The position numbers and the translations under genes were made by a program. Source: Kappaphycus alvarezii (taxonomy: Eukaryota > Rhodophyta > Florideophyceae > Gigartinales > Solieriaceae). Taken from it: a DNA stretch of 64,000 nt. The DNA lies in NCBI GenBank assembly GCA_002205965.3, contig NADL03000504.1, positions 248,001-312,000 on the forward strand. The letters run 5' to 3'. Positions within the stretch are counted from its first letter, which is position 1, and each line of letters starts with the position of its first letter. The notes under the pieces are model-generated. The model did not search any database, was not told where the DNA came from, and saw only the letters and a list, made by a program, of their open reading frames with translations. Of the stretch, positions 1 to 11,690 are shown piece by piece.

Positions 1-1641
1 AACACATTTCATGATACGGAAATTGACAGCATTGGAGGGCCTACGGGTCCTAGATCCCCGCATGTGCTGTACCGCCCGCTGAGGAAGTGCTGCCAGGAAG
101 ATGGTGCTTTCCTTTGTCGTTTGGAGTAACTAGAAGTAACTCAGATTTGGTCGTGCGACCCAACTGATTGTGACGGCCAAGGGTCGTTCAACTTCTTCTA
201 CATGAAATGGAGAAAGGGTTCTCAGTTGGGAAGGGTTTGGTCTTCTGTAATTTGATGCGAAGAAGTGGTTCCTGGTTCCTTGGAAAATTTTCTTCCATAC
301 GTTCAAGTGCATGGTGCTGTACTTTGCACGGAGCTTGGTGGAACAGCACATGATGACTTCCCCACACCTAAGGTTTTCGGTGGTAGTCAGTAGGGGACTG
401 AAAGATTGACTTTAATGTATAAGTAAATGGCATGGTGAAACTTTGAATGATAGATATGCATACATATTGCAGGGAAGGGTAGCAGATTGTGTTCATTTAC
501 TTGCGAAATCAGTAAAGTGTCAGCACTGGCACTGTACTGATACGTCAACACGGCCTGTCAGAAGAGTGAACCTGAGCTTGCGTCTTGCCTCGCAGGGTCC
601 ACACATGCCCAAAAAAGGGTCTCAGATAGGACATTGCACAATGTGCCCTGGCAAGACATTTTCATTGTCCGTGCATCACGATATCATTGGTGGAGAGCAA
701 AACATTTTTTTATTTAGATTAGTAGAAATACTGTCATTTTTTAGTACATGTACGTCCTTAATCAAAAATTACAAAGTAATGCCTTTTTTGACTTTGCCCA
801 AAACTTTTTGTGTCGACGATACGCACGTTCAACATCGAAGGCACTAGATGGCGGATCTCCTACATTTTCTTGGTTGGATGATTCTTGGACAGATCTATGA
901 TTCCCTACAGATTTATCTGCACCTGGTACCTCAGGAGTCACGAGATCAGCCCCATTTACCATGCCAACGTTAAAATTTGCGGCTTGTACATCCGTGACAG
1001 TATTACTGTCCGTGATGCCGGGCACACCGACTAAGTTCTGATCAAAAGGAGAATTGGTGTCAATGAATTCATGTTCGGTGTCGGGTGCAAGGAACTAAGC
1101 CATTTTGCTGGTTTTTGTCGTTTCGGATGCCAGTGGAGTCCTGATGCCTCTTTTTTGGATCGGTACTGACGAAATCAGGCCAGATTTCTAGAATTTTCGT
1201 CCTCCATCGTTGTGAAATAGCTACTGTAGTAGAATCAGAACGAAACATTTTAAACTTTAATACCCGTCTGGGAACAGGTTCAATGCGACGGATATCGTGT
1301 AAAATATTTGACGGGAATGGGTACATTAATGAGCCTATTCTTCTCGACGTACATATAGGTATAGGCACATGGACCTAAATCCAGTTCATGAATAGGTACA
1401 GACAACGAACATGTGCACGAATTTTTAAGACATTTAGTTCTGGACAATAGTACATTAGTCAATTTACCATACCAACGGATATACGGACAATGGAACTTCC
1501 GCCGGATGGAATGGAATGTAATGATTGAATGGAACATATAGACCGAGGCTACTTCCGACGGACATGGGGTCAACGGATATCACCAATGCCGGTCCGTGTA
1601 CCTATGTCCGCGGGTATTCAGGCAAGCTTTTCTTAATGCCC
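1..1641. other. unassigned sequence left of the copia relic
   Basis: I recognise no conserved protein or RNA gene here. Short open frames exist on both strands, the longest about 134 codons (443-847, +), but none carries a motif I can name. Base composition is AT-rich with T-runs near 700-760. A Ser/Asp-rich minus-strand frame (762-1025) could be a linker between integrase and reverse transcriptase of a decayed copia element, but this is only a guess. Confidence 0.4.
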
Positions 1642-1668
1642 GCTTCACTTTGGTATTTAAAGTCAGCT

Positions 1669-2688
1669 CAAAGTCTGATGCGCAAAGTTTACCTTAGACT
1701 GACCAAAGACTTTGGATTACCTGAGAACCAGTTACTAGAGTCACTGAAACCTCTTTACGGATTATCCGATTCAGGAGACTATTGGAATCGCACTATGAAT
1801 TCACACCTGGAGAAAGATCTCGGCATGAATAAACGGATGGAGATCTCGCAATTTTCTCCAAATATACAGACGGAGAACTTCATGGATTAGTTGTAACATA
1901 TGTGAGCGATTCTCTACTTTGTGGCATCGAAGAATTCGTTAAGTTGTCCAAAAAAATCCCTGATAATTTGAATCGAGAGAGAGGGAGTTCGATGACACTA
2001 TATTTGCAGGTGTCCGAGTGTCGAGAACTTAGTATGGATTTGTGTTTAGTCAGTAAAAATATGTTAAGGAGTTACGCATTCTGCCGATGGACGCGTCTTT
2101 TTCTGAATTCAGATCTATAAGGCATAGATTTGCTTGTTTAGCACATACTAAGCCTGAAATATTATGTGCCGTAAATATCGCCTAGCAAGTTACTGAAACC
2201 AAATTCTCAATGGACGCAATAAATTAGTCGAACAAAGTTGTAAAGCATGGGCAGAACAACCCTGGTTCTTCGCTCAAGTATTACAAGTTTGACAAAAACT
2301 CCATAAGGTTGAAAGTATGTTCTGACTCTTCATTTGCCAAGAACGACTTCAATACTTCCCAACTGGGATACATTGTCTTGCTCACTAAAAAGACCGGGAC
2401 TTGTAATGTGCTAAGTTATTGTAGTCACAAAAGTTGAGGAGTAACTAGATCTGCACTGGGCGCCGAGGTTTATGCTCTTGCAGATGCCTTCGATATTAGC
2501 TACACGATTAAGCACGACCTTGAATCCTTGCTTGGAATCAAAATTCCACTCTAAATGTTCACGGGCTCCAAAAGTCTATTGATGTTATCAACATGTGTTC
2601 CTACCCTTTGGAAAAACGCCTCATTGTTGATATTAGTTCTGTAAGAGATTCATATGCAAAAAAGGAAATATCCAATTTTGGATTTGTA
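1669..2688 (+). pseudogene. copia reverse transcriptase / RNase H remnant
   Basis: The translation around 1684-1780 reads KVYLRLTKDFGLP then LKPLYGLSDSGDYWN, typical of copia RT just before the catalytic box. The box itself, near 1890-1910, reads TYVSDSLLCG: the second residue of the usual YVDD is Asp-to-Ser mutated, so the enzyme is dead. Frameshifts and stops follow. RNase H remnants, recognisable by alignment to 30832-31371 on the other strand, run to about 2688, where similarity to family B stops abruptly. Confidence 0.75.
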
Positions 2689-3751
2689 TTGCACGTAGTG
2701 CAGTGCACTTTGACGTGCTTTACCTTACACTGAAATGGGACGCGAATTTTCGCTAAGTCCAAGTTGACATTCAGCAATCCGAGTAGGTTGTGTAATTTTT
2801 ACTGTAATTTATACACTTTGTAGTGTAAGATATTGTAGAAACTCTTTTGTGGCTACGGATTAGCTCATAGCCACACATTTTAGTTTAGCCAAGATAGCTA
2901 TGGTCTTGTGACCATATTTCAACTTGGTGGGACTTGTAAATGTGCGAGCTCACCCGAGGTCACCCACTGGGGTTTGTAAACTAACCGAGTTCGGTCTACA
3001 GTTTGCACATTTCGGGGGAAGCCTTTTCCGTTAGGAATTCCCACGGCCCCCCTTTCTGCAACCGTTATCGGCTCGATCCTCTTTGATATTTTAATTACTA
3101 TAAGGGTTCGCCCGTGGCCCTTTACAAGGTTTCGACCTTTTTTCCACGTTCTTACCGTTCTTTTCTACCTCTGTAGAGGAATTGAGATTCCCTACAGGAA
3201 TGGTGCACTCGCGCAGTTGCACATTCACACCGTTAGGCGTTCTTTTCTATACCTCTACAGGTGGGTCGCAACCCCTGTAGGGAAGGTATCCTTGGAGTGG
3301 CAAGCTTTTTCACACTGTAAGGTGTTCTCATCAAACTGATACGAGTATAAACCGAGCGCCTGTTTAGGCCAGTGAGGAGTTTCTACCTCCCACCGACAGA
3401 AGTTGTGTCCGCAGGAGGACCTTCTTCGAGGAAGACTTCGCAGGAGTAGCCTATCAAGGCTTGTAAAGTCGTTACCAACAAGCCCAAGTGGACCATTTGG
3501 GGCCATCGGCCTTACAATCCGGCGTTAACACCTCACTTTTGTGCGTCAGCGCAACCCCATTTTGGTTAACCAAGCCTCTACCAAATTTCTGCATTGCTGC
3601 GTGCTGAGCTACTAGAGCCAAAGGCTCTTTAAAGGGAAAGGAGGAGTCCGACACTTCGTGGTGTAGTTCTTATCTCCGATCCCTAGTTTTCGTTCTTCGG
3701 CCGTTTCGGCCGTTTGGGTTGTTTTCCTAGTCCTTTCGGACAGTAGCATCA
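2689..3751. other. unidentified insert interrupting the copia relic
   Basis: This segment replaces the end of RNase H and the start of the LTR of copy C. It contains a short inverted repeat at about 2849-2873 (TGTGGCTACG with CATAGCCACA) and two imperfect direct copies of a motif beginning CGTTCTTTTCTA near 3158 and 3238, each followed by a CTACAGG/CCTGTAGGG-type inverted element. I see no recognisable coding domain. It may be a non-autonomous element or a solo LTR of another family. Confidence 0.35.
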
Positions 3752-4107
3752 CATTGTAGCTATTTGCCCTCACTACTATTTCTATCCTACGTAGTCTATA
3801 TTTTCTCTATCCAATTGCACTGTTAGCAATGCATGTTAGGACTGTTACAGTTTAAGGGTCACTAGGACTGTCCGCAGAACTATCCGCTAGGGAAATTAGC
3901 AAGAAGATAGTAGATGTGCTACAGATAGTCGACAGTATCTACTGCCTATAAAAGGCCTAGCTTCCTTGGGCACTGAAGTAAAAAAACATCATAAACCATT
4001 TTATTTCAACCTACTCAGCAGCTCTACGCTAGCAAAAACTTCTGCCTTTTTTCAGGCTCGCCGGTAACGCCGCCAGTCTGATTTTTACCACTTGAATTTT
4101 CGCGACA
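3752..4107 (+). repeat. 3' LTR (partial) of copia family B, copy C
   Basis: It matches the reverse complement of 30206-30611 and 36420-36827 through several blocks: the TATTTTCTCTATCC block, the CTAGGACTGT block, the AAAAGGCCTA promoter-like block, and the terminal GAATTTTCGCGACA. The first about 50 bases of the LTR are missing, replaced by sequence from the 2689-3751 insert. Confidence 0.75.
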
Positions 4108-7100
4108 AAAATCTACTTGTATTTCCTGAATTTTTTTAAACAGATTTTGAAATTTCATCCAACGGGATGAATCTGTTTCTAGAAACTTAAAATTTTAGAA
4201 ATAGACCAGGGCAATGACCTATTTGGGGGTCAAATACATCATGCACGTAATCTATTTCTATTGCATCTGGCGATAGATGGCGCATGTACATTGGCCGGCT
4301 GCACATAGTGTTCCCCGTCATGATTCTAGAGAACACCATGTACATAATCACAAAATCATTTGTTCTCCCTCATACTGAACCATCAACCTCACCTTTCCCC
4401 CCAGCTTCCCTCCCATTAACTTCACCACTTCCCACCCCTGCCTCTACAAATCCCACGACAACGTCATAGCAAACGTCATCATGTGAAGATGGAAATCTTA
4501 GGACCTCGAAGAAAATTCCATTCTCGCTCGAGCTTAGAAAAAAGTGTCCGAGGACCCCATTCTAGGAGTTCAGCAAAAGGCAAAGCGTTTCTTTGAAGAA
4601 ATGTTCAGCCAGTAAGTAATTAATAATTTTGTAACTCTTCCTGATATTTGATAAGTCCTTGAAGGAGGAAACGGTCCTTCAATTATTTTGTCAGTAGTAA
4701 TTGATTTATGCAGAACATTATTGTAGTTAAGGGTCCCCGGAAATCCGAAAAAGGTGTGCCAAATCCGTAGCTCAGCATCTACAATAGCCTCGAGAACAAT
4801 CCTCGGCTTTCTCTCCTCGCCATTAAACTGTCCAGCCGATTCTATTGAACAATTCTTTTGCTTCTAATGATGACATTCAATGCAGGCCACGCATCCTAGA
4901 GAGTCTCCCTCTGCATAAATTCCCATCACCATTTCTAAATCAGACATTGTCGGCTATTTCAAATACTTGACTTTGAATTCCTGCCGAAGGAAATTAAAAG
5001 ATCTTTTTAACAACAGTAGTGCGGGATCTCACTAATTTGTAGGTACTCTTCGATACCATTAACTGACATTCCATAGGACAAAATGCGCAATGAGCCGTCA
5101 TTGAAACTAAAGAACTAAAGAACTAATCAATTTCTGTATCAAAAGAGCGGTCAATTAGCGTTTATCTTCAATAAGGAGCTTCCAGGTATCTTCAGCTGCT
5201 TTGAATTGAGCAAAAGCTATTCTTTTCATAAAAATCTGCGTAATCCCCTCATAGCTGCCTTCCCTTTCAGAAGAGCTCTTAGCTATCATTACCTTATCCA
5301 GTATCACTCCTGTTACTTTCGACGCTCAAATTTGACACACCGACATACTTACGCACGCTGAGCACACAGGTCTGCTTCTCTGCAACCAGTACAACAGTCA
5401 GTCAGCCATCCACACCTATTTCTTTTGACTTCGATAGCATATAAGGGACTTCGATTGCAACCCAGGGGAACATCAAGAGCAACTCATTGGACTAAGATAC
5501 AATCAATTTTCGCAACAAACCTTGCCCCTTCTCCGTAGCCACGATCGGGAAAAAATTTCTAGTTAGCATAAGCATGTACGATTTCGCACCATTCTCCGGC
5601 AAAAGAAATGCTTTCTGAAAGACCTATACGACATGTCCAAAGCGAAGTAAATTAGCCTTCACCTTGGATTTACCAACACCTATCTCAAATAGAAAATCTA
5701 ACTTGACTTTAAAAGAAACATCACCATAGCACTGCGCCACCTCATGCTCCACCACAAAACTCGCATTAATCATTTCAACCCATACTAAACTCCAATTCAA
5801 GAGCAAAACGGCTGGAAAAAAGTCAGCCTAGCACTATAGTACCCCCTGACTCCATAAAATAATACTAGATAAATACCGGCAGTCTTTGAAATTTTACAGA
5901 TAACACACGGTCCAACATCTTCTTTGAGGTAATGGAGCAGCAGAGTAGATGCAGCGTCTAACCTCCCAACAAAACCGATTCTTCAAACAGCTCATGAAAA
6001 ATCAAGCCAAACCGTCTCTTATAGCGAACGTATGAATAATATTAACGACAGCCATCCCAAATCGGCTGCACATCTCGTTTTATCCCACCTTGGTACCGAC
6101 TGCGATAACGATCGCGGAAGAAATCCAGAACCGGTTTCGTCTACAGGGTGTATGGTGCGCGTATACATTGGAACAGCAGAGGAAAACACTCAATTGGTTA
6201 AGTCAAATTCGAACGCTCTGAAACAACTTAACGGGAACTCTGGTTCCGAGTAACCATGCTATATTACATCTTTGACAACGTAAAAAATTTCTTCTTCGCT
6301 TAACAGATTATGGTGTCACTTAAATGTAGTCGAAAATGAGTGCAAAGCTTTGAAAAAAGTCGAGGTGATAGCGTACAAGTGATCAGATAAAACTAGTAAT
6401 GCAGAGTAAGACTTCATGTAGACACCGGAAATTCAACAGAACATACGCAGCAGAAACTAAACATATCTACTCGTAACACTCTTCATTATCTAAACCAAAA
6501 CCTATAATTTTCTTCATGGGATCAGAAGTACCCATGTAGTCACCACACTTACTCATGAAAAGCTCATAGTTGTCTATACCCTTCCTGCAACAAATAAAGC
6601 TCACCCAATGTCCTCCAATCAGATCGATGTTCGAAACCGCCTAGTTCATCCAATTAAATCCTCCATCTCTCGTTTTATTAGTTCTACCTCCTTCTCATCC
6701 CCATAATCCTCGCCATCCTCTGCCTCCTCCCCGGTATCCTCGCCCTACTCTTATTCTATTTAGTAGAAATTTTACGGGATTAACACTCCTTGCAATACTC
6801 ACTAACCTCACTATCAACCTTCTCCAAGTAACCCCCCCCACTTCTTTTTCGATGATCTCCACCAGGTACCAGGCGATGATATCGTTCAATTTTTTGTTTT
6901 TCTGACGAAGTAGGTAGTTCTCACAATAAGTTGAACCCAAGGGCAATAACGGGGGGACGGTAAGGGATAACGATAATGAGATTTGTGAATAAGGTGCGAA
7001 GACAAAGGCCTTGCGTATTGGTTGAAAAGAGGGTAGAAGTTGTCGAGTTCTTGTTGGAGGACTGTGGATAAATTTTTGCTGGGAGAAGGTATGTTTAAAT

Positions 7101-7582
7101 GGAGCCGGTAACCTCGGATTCTCCGCCTTGATGATTCAAAAAGAATAGACGGAAATTTTTTGCTGTGGATATTAGTGGAAACCTATTTAACGGGATAATT
7201 TATGGCCAAATCGCGTATTTAAGATAGGAACCTGAAATACGAATAAACATGTTGAGGATCGAAAAAGATCAAATAACCCTAGAAGTCTGAACAAATAGGA
7301 ATCGTTTATAAAACAAAAATATCAATAGAATGCAGGACGAAACGGAAATTTTGTTGCGTAAAAGAAAAAGGAAAGTTTAGAGAGAAACCGAAGAATAAGC
7401 AATTTCTGCCGTGGAGAGAATGCTCCGGGCTTCTCGCTTGACACGGAGGATTTAACGAGATGGGATTTTAGGCACAAGTCAGGCACTCTGATGAAATCAC
7501 GTTGCTGAGTTACTAGGCGGATTGGGAAGGAAGGTCAATGTTTATGGACAGAGAGGTTAACCGATTATTTGAATTTGAATCC
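4108..7582. other. long unassigned AT-rich stretch
   Basis: I find no gene or recognisable element. The open frames are all under about 85 codons and carry no motifs. The stretch is AT-rich with purine-rich and pyrimidine-rich runs (for example 6660-6740 and 7300-7400). It could be old decayed repeats or long intergenic DNA. Confidence 0.4.
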
Positions 7583-7953
7583 GCCCACACGCACCAGCTC
7601 AAGGTCCACGATCTCCACCAGCACATATTTTCGAGACTTCTGCTGCCTCCCTCCCGTAACTCCTCCCACGACCGGGTATGCCGATTCTAGCCCCCGGTCT
7701 TCGACTCCTTCGGCGCCCTAGCTCCCCAAACTGTGCAACTTGTTAAAGAGTTTGTACCAGCGTTGCTAGGAAATGCCACACCTCCGAAGCTGCTATTCGC
7801 ACGCGCATCAATTGCGCCCTTAGGTTGTCGGCGGCTATGGCCATCATTTCACGGACTACACTGCACGTAGCCGAGGCTGTCTATCCAGTTAGTTCCTGAC
7901 TGAATAGTTGGTCAGTCGGTGCACACTCCAGATACTGAATAAGTATCATTCTC
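7583..7953 (+). mobile_element. non-LTR element 3' fragment (E7)
   Basis: This is a 5'-truncated fragment of the REL-endo non-LTR family. Around 7700 the translation reads VFDSFGALAPQT, matching the conserved FDSLGAPS block near the C-terminus of ORF2 in the 42780-45834 and 10083-10636 copies. Its 3' non-coding end (ATAGTTGGTC, then GAATAAGTATCATTCTC near 7953) matches the 3' ends of those copies. Frameshifts make it non-coding. Confidence 0.7.
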
Positions 7954-8029
7954 GGAATTAAGTATAAACCCTCGATACGCACAAGGATCATGAAATCCAG
8001 AGAAGGATCTACCGTCAGGGATTTATGAA

Positions 8030-8832
8030 AAAGCCGACTGCAGCTTTCCAAACCCCACATCCATCCGCGGTCAGTCTACTTACGATAAGGGGTGAATAGT
8101 GACGCTGTGTCGCCACGTGGGAGGTCGCGTGTTTGATGACACTGTACCAAAGGGGCGCGGAGTGCAACAGGCCCATAGACCATTTAGGAGACCGTGCTGC
8201 GGATTTACGCAAAAAAGGTCTTCGATGAATCCACCGGCACAATGCGGTACCGAAGGTGTTTGGCCGACAGCTATTCAAAGCAGCAGAAGTCGGCATCCAA
8301 TACGAAGTGAACCACAGAACTTCTGCATTGAGTGCTCGACCCTCGGACGCTCTGGTGCATCCGCAGTCTGCTGTAGCGAACACCCCACTTCCTCTCGCGA
8401 TGGTGCAAGGCGTCTAGGTATCAGCGCCATTCCAGGAGAGCTATGCATATGTTAATGGGAGCAGAAAAAGCGCGATTAGGTGCCAATGCAGCAGAAATAC
8501 GGTAGGCGAGGGACCTGGCTACGAATGCGTAAGCCATTCCCGAAGAGCTGTGCAAGGATGGACCAGACTAGGATGGACTTTTGTGCTGGTAGCCTTCGAC
8601 TCTTGAGGGCCACCTGCTGAGACACCATGTACAGTCATTAACGAAAACGCGGCAGCCATCGTGTCTCGCAGCGTATGTCCAACGGGAGAAATGTGGCGTC
8701 TGTGGCATGTGCCCCGTAGTGGACGAAATTTGGTCTACTGTGCATTTGTATGAGTGATGGCCTCGGCATTTGTATTCCTCCTCATTTGCACCATTTACAG
8801 TCCAGGTCTGCGGAGAGCCTGTCGTAGGCGGG
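8030..8832 (+). mobile_element. non-LTR element 3' fragment (E5), relative of E3
   Basis: Read across several frameshifts, this fragment aligns with the C-terminal part of ORF2 at 59801-60580. Matching blocks are STYD, RVFDDT, GAECNRPIDHLGD, AADL, FKAAEVGIQYEV, a GWTFVLVAFDS block and AAAIVSRS. It therefore covers the zinc-finger/REL-endo domain and the C-terminal tail of an element whose 5' part was never copied or has been lost. Many stops; non-functional. Confidence 0.7.
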
Positions 8833-8990
8833 AGCGAGGAGACTTGTAGCGCGGGCATACGGAGTTAACATCATCGCCCTCAGCACCTCCTTCCTTTCAA
8901 GCCTCAATCTCGTCAATCGACTACTAGCAACTCCGTATGCCCGCTCTATAAGTCTCCTCGCTCCCTCTTACAACAGGCTCTCCGCAGACC
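8811..8990. repeat. inverted repeat (fold-back) at an element junction
   Basis: About 61 bases at 8811-8871 are the imperfect reverse complement of 8929-8990 (for example GGTCTGCGGAGAGCCTGT against ACAGGCTCTCCGCAGACC), separated by about 57 bases. The right arm is part of the following element E2'. The left arm is an inverted copy placed upstream of it, as seen when 5' inversion or template switching happens during target-primed reverse transcription. Confidence 0.8.
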
Positions 8991-9845
8991 TGGACTTACC
9001 CCTCGAACTCCAATTAGAGGCACTGCTTGAGCCCATCCCCCGTTGGACTCAACGACTTCTCGCCCCTTACAACACGCTATTACTGAGCATCTGTACCAAT
9101 CCCACCTGGTGAAGTTGCGCCACTCTTTCCCTGCGCACCACTACAACCATCACTGCTCGCGCCTTCTCTCGGCGCAGTCCTCCACAGCCTCGGGCCCTTT
9201 CTCCACCTTACCCCTCCCATCCAATGGCCTGTATACACCCGTCGAGATCTGGCGAACGATTGTCTCTGCACACCTCGGACCCCTGCCCCAAATGCCTCTC
9301 TGGCCATTCCGACGTTCCGCCTATCCTTGACGAGCTTGGACATCACGCGGCTATATACAAGGGTGATATAGGGGCGGTACGCCGGCACAACCGCCTGCGA
9401 GACCTTTTATACCACGAAATCTCGCAACCCGTCATTGCCCTTTCCATCAAAAGGGAGCGTGTCCTCGCAGCCGATCTGCACAAGAGCCCCAATGAGCGGC
9501 GAGCACTCGACTTGTCATTGACGATTCCCTGTTCGCCCCATCTCCGATGGCCTTGGATGTCCACCATTGTCAGCCCCATTCTGCCCCATACCGCAACTTA
9601 GCCGACAATGGTGCGTCTACTCTTCACCGTACCGAGAAGAAGAAAGTAGCATACTATTATGCGGCTTGCGACCAAGAAGGCTTAGAGCTCATCCCCCTCG
9701 CCATCGACATCTATGGACAGATTGGGAAATCTGGTCTCAAGGCTCTCCAAGACCTTAGCAACCTTATGGCTGAGAGGTGTGGGAAACACCGTCATTGTGA
9801 GCTTCATTCCCTGCGTACACGTGTCTCATCGTTCGTCCTCTGATA
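8880..9845 (+). mobile_element. non-LTR element 3' fragment (E2'), relative of E2
   Basis: Across two or three frames this encodes the C-terminal half of an ORF2 like that at 56566-59474. A conserved VEIWRTIVSAHLG block is followed by CPKC, then ELGHHAA, then RRHNRLRD, and finally a degenerate endonuclease Asp region ending PHSAPYRNL. The C-X2-C and RHN elements of the REL-endo region are visible. The last finger cysteine is lost (HHAAIY where E2 has HHASVC). The reading frame shifts near 9545. Confidence 0.75.
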
Positions 9846-10082
9846 CACGGCTGTTTGGCGAATCATCGCGAAATATGTATCACTAGCAAGCGACAGCTCT
9901 CAGTGACACTAGCTCCGCCTGGGTCAGATAGTCTCTGTGGTGGGACCCACTTCACATAAAAAGTCACCCTTCCCCCCATTTTCAGCCAATATTCTTGTTC
10001 AGATTTGATGTCGGAGTCGCTGAAAATCCGAGCGATGGGAATTCTTTCTGACCATCCGCCGCATTCTCGCAACCACACGGTA

Positions 10083-10636
10083 GGTGCACTTCCCCTGCTG
10101 GACTACAGACCAGCCGAAATTCTCCTTGTACGACCCCCTCCTGACTCTTCAGCCGGCCTCCCGGACTGGCCTACCACCTGCGACGTGGCTGAAACGTCCC
10201 CGTTCAAGCAGCCATCTCTCACGAAAGCGAGCAAGTCGTCGGAGGGCTGCCGCCCATACGCACCACCTCAAGATCGAGAACCTTCAGCACAAGCTCACAA
10301 GACTTCTGCGCCACCCTCCCTCAACACCTCCCCCGACCCAGGATTCAGATTCCAGCCCCTGGTTTTCGACTCCCTCGGCGCGCCATCTTCCGAAACTATC
10401 TTGTTTACTAAAGAGTTTGTGCCCCGCGTTGCTCGGAAATGCTGCACCTCGGAAGCTACCATTCGCACGCGCATCTACCAGCGCATCAGTTGCAACTTGT
10501 GGTCGTCGATCGCTACGGTCATTATCTCTCGGACTCATATGTATACCGACCTAGTACATCCACATAGTCCTTCACTGAATAGTTGGTCAACAGGTGTGCA
10601 CTCCCAATATTAAATGAATAAATATCATCCTCCTCT
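10083..10636 (+). mobile_element. non-LTR element 3' fragment (E6), relative of E1
   Basis: Translation of 10083-10560 gives LLDYRPAEILLVRPPPDS, then CDVAETSPFK, then FDSLGAPSSET and RIYQRISCNLWSS. These match the REL-endo RPAD / D and C-terminal blocks of E1 ORF2. It starts within the endonuclease, so it is strongly 5'-truncated. The 3' end (ATAGTTGGTCAACAGG, then ATAAATATCATCCTC near 10636) is shared with E7 and, more distantly, E1. Confidence 0.75.
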
Positions 10637-10792
10637 TAGATTACTTAGGTAGTTTCGGTGCCACATGGCAAGAATCAGCATTGCCGTGATCAAGAGTTTG
10701 TAGAAACAAAGTATTGAAAGCGCCCCTAGGGTGCGGGATAGCAGAATTCCCATGAGGTGGTGACAGGAAAGTAGCGATGCACACACCCCATG

Positions 10793-11515
10793 TTATCCGA
10801 AGAGCCCTGAAAAGAGACCGCCGAATAGTCTCTTGTCTTTTGGTGCCTCCTGGAGTACATACTTTTCGGCAACCCAAACTTGAACCTCTTGTAACTTTGC
10901 CAGTGTAGCGTCACCTAAAACGCTAGTCCGGCCATTTGGCAGACGACATGAACTGGTTGCCATGTCGCTCTTGAGGACGTGCTTGTCAGGATTCATGGGG
11001 ATGCCAAGTAAGGAGGCGCCGAATCTAATCGCGTAATCGTAGAAGTCGTAATGAACCGGATCTGTGTTTTCCGCAAAAATGACCTGTTCCTTGTCCACTG
11101 TAAAAACAAACATTGAACGGGGGCTTGTGGCCTCTCGATAATCATCACGTGCATAGAAGCCATAGGACGAGTAGCCACCAAATAAGACACCCAGTTCTGT
11201 CCGCCCTAGAACCAAGGACGGGACGCCTCCTAGGGGAAGCTGGTTGTCGAAAAATGCATCATTGGAGAAGCCATCGCGAGTTGCTGAGTAGACCAAGGAA
11301 AGAGACTCATTTGTAAGCATTGTGTCTTGAACGGCAACTTTGAGCTGACCTGGAGGCAGGAGAGGCAATCGTGCTTTGACTCGCTCAATGTCATCGTTTT
11401 CAGGGGTAGTTGTGGATGCCTGTGGATGGGAACTTTCAGACTGACCAAATTCACATGATTTTTCGCAATGCCGCGTGAAGGACGCTGAGTCTTTGACAGA
11501 GAGGTACTTCCCCAT
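10793..11515 (-). CDS. TLDc-domain-like protein
   Basis: This is a single uninterrupted frame of 240 codons. The ATG at 11513-11515 has in-frame stops immediately upstream, which supports the start. After about 80 polar residues comes a TLDc-like core: RDGFSNDAFF, then LVLGRTELGVLFGGY, SMFVFTVD, and a later FGASLLGIP strand. The pattern R-D-G-F ... V-L-x-R-x-x-x-G-x-x-F-G-G-Y is typical of TLDc proteins (OXR1/TBC1D24/RTD-like), which are linked to oxidative-stress tolerance and V-ATPase binding. There is no Ras/Rab GAP or LysM domain. The C-terminus ends in a Gly/Phe-rich tail. Function beyond the fold is not deducible. A non-LTR fragment ends about 150 bp beyond its stop. Confidence 0.65.
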   Translation of the reverse strand: MGKYLSVKDSASFTRHCEKSCEFGQSESSHPQASTTTPENDDIERVKARLPLLPPGQLKVAVQDTMLTNESLSLVYSATRDGFSNDAFFDNQLPLGGVPSLVLGRTELGVLFGGYSSYGFYARDDYREATSPRSMFVFTVDKEQVIFAENTDPVHYDFYDYAIRFGASLLGIPMNPDKHVLKSDMATSSCRLPNGRTSVLGDATLAKLQEVQVWVAEKYVLQEAPKDKRLFGGLFSGLFG

Positions 11516-11655
11516 TTACTAGAAATCGCGCCATTGATGCCAATTGGGCTTAGCGACATTGGTAAATGAAAAGCTATGAGCTTCATGTTGCAACGTCTTC
11601 ATCTGCATGACGCAGTGATCTCAATGAGCCCTGCGTGGTTCAGTGTACCTATATA

Positions 11656-11690
11656 TTGTACTGTACAATACAGTACAGTACCGTATGCAG
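11656..11690. repeat. TACAGTAC-type palindromic cluster
   Basis: It contains TGTACTGTACAATACAGTAC and continues ACCGTATGCAG. The same short palindromic words recur in at least five other non-coding places in this window (37343-37385, 39506-39535, 39608-39636, 56318-56370, 56447-56465). Confidence 0.7.

Larger units (their letters stand above)
1642..4107 (+). mobile_element. decayed Ty1/copia relic, family B (copy C)
   Basis: This is a degenerate + strand copy of the copia family that is better preserved at 30206-36827. It keeps reverse transcriptase and RNase H remnants (about 1669-2688) and most of a 3' LTR (about 3752-4107), which matches the reverse complement of the LTRs at 30206-30611 and 36420-36827. 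The 5' part (gag, protease, integrase) is missing. Between 2689 and about 3751 the sequence no longer matches the family and appears to be a later insertion or replacement. Confidence 0.75.

Noticed and set aside
10005-10613. A 202-codon open frame that could be taken as a gene
   Set aside because: Its translation matches the endonuclease and C-terminal blocks of the non-LTR ORF2 family, it is 5'-truncated, and it ends in the shared 3' UTR. It is the E6 fragment.
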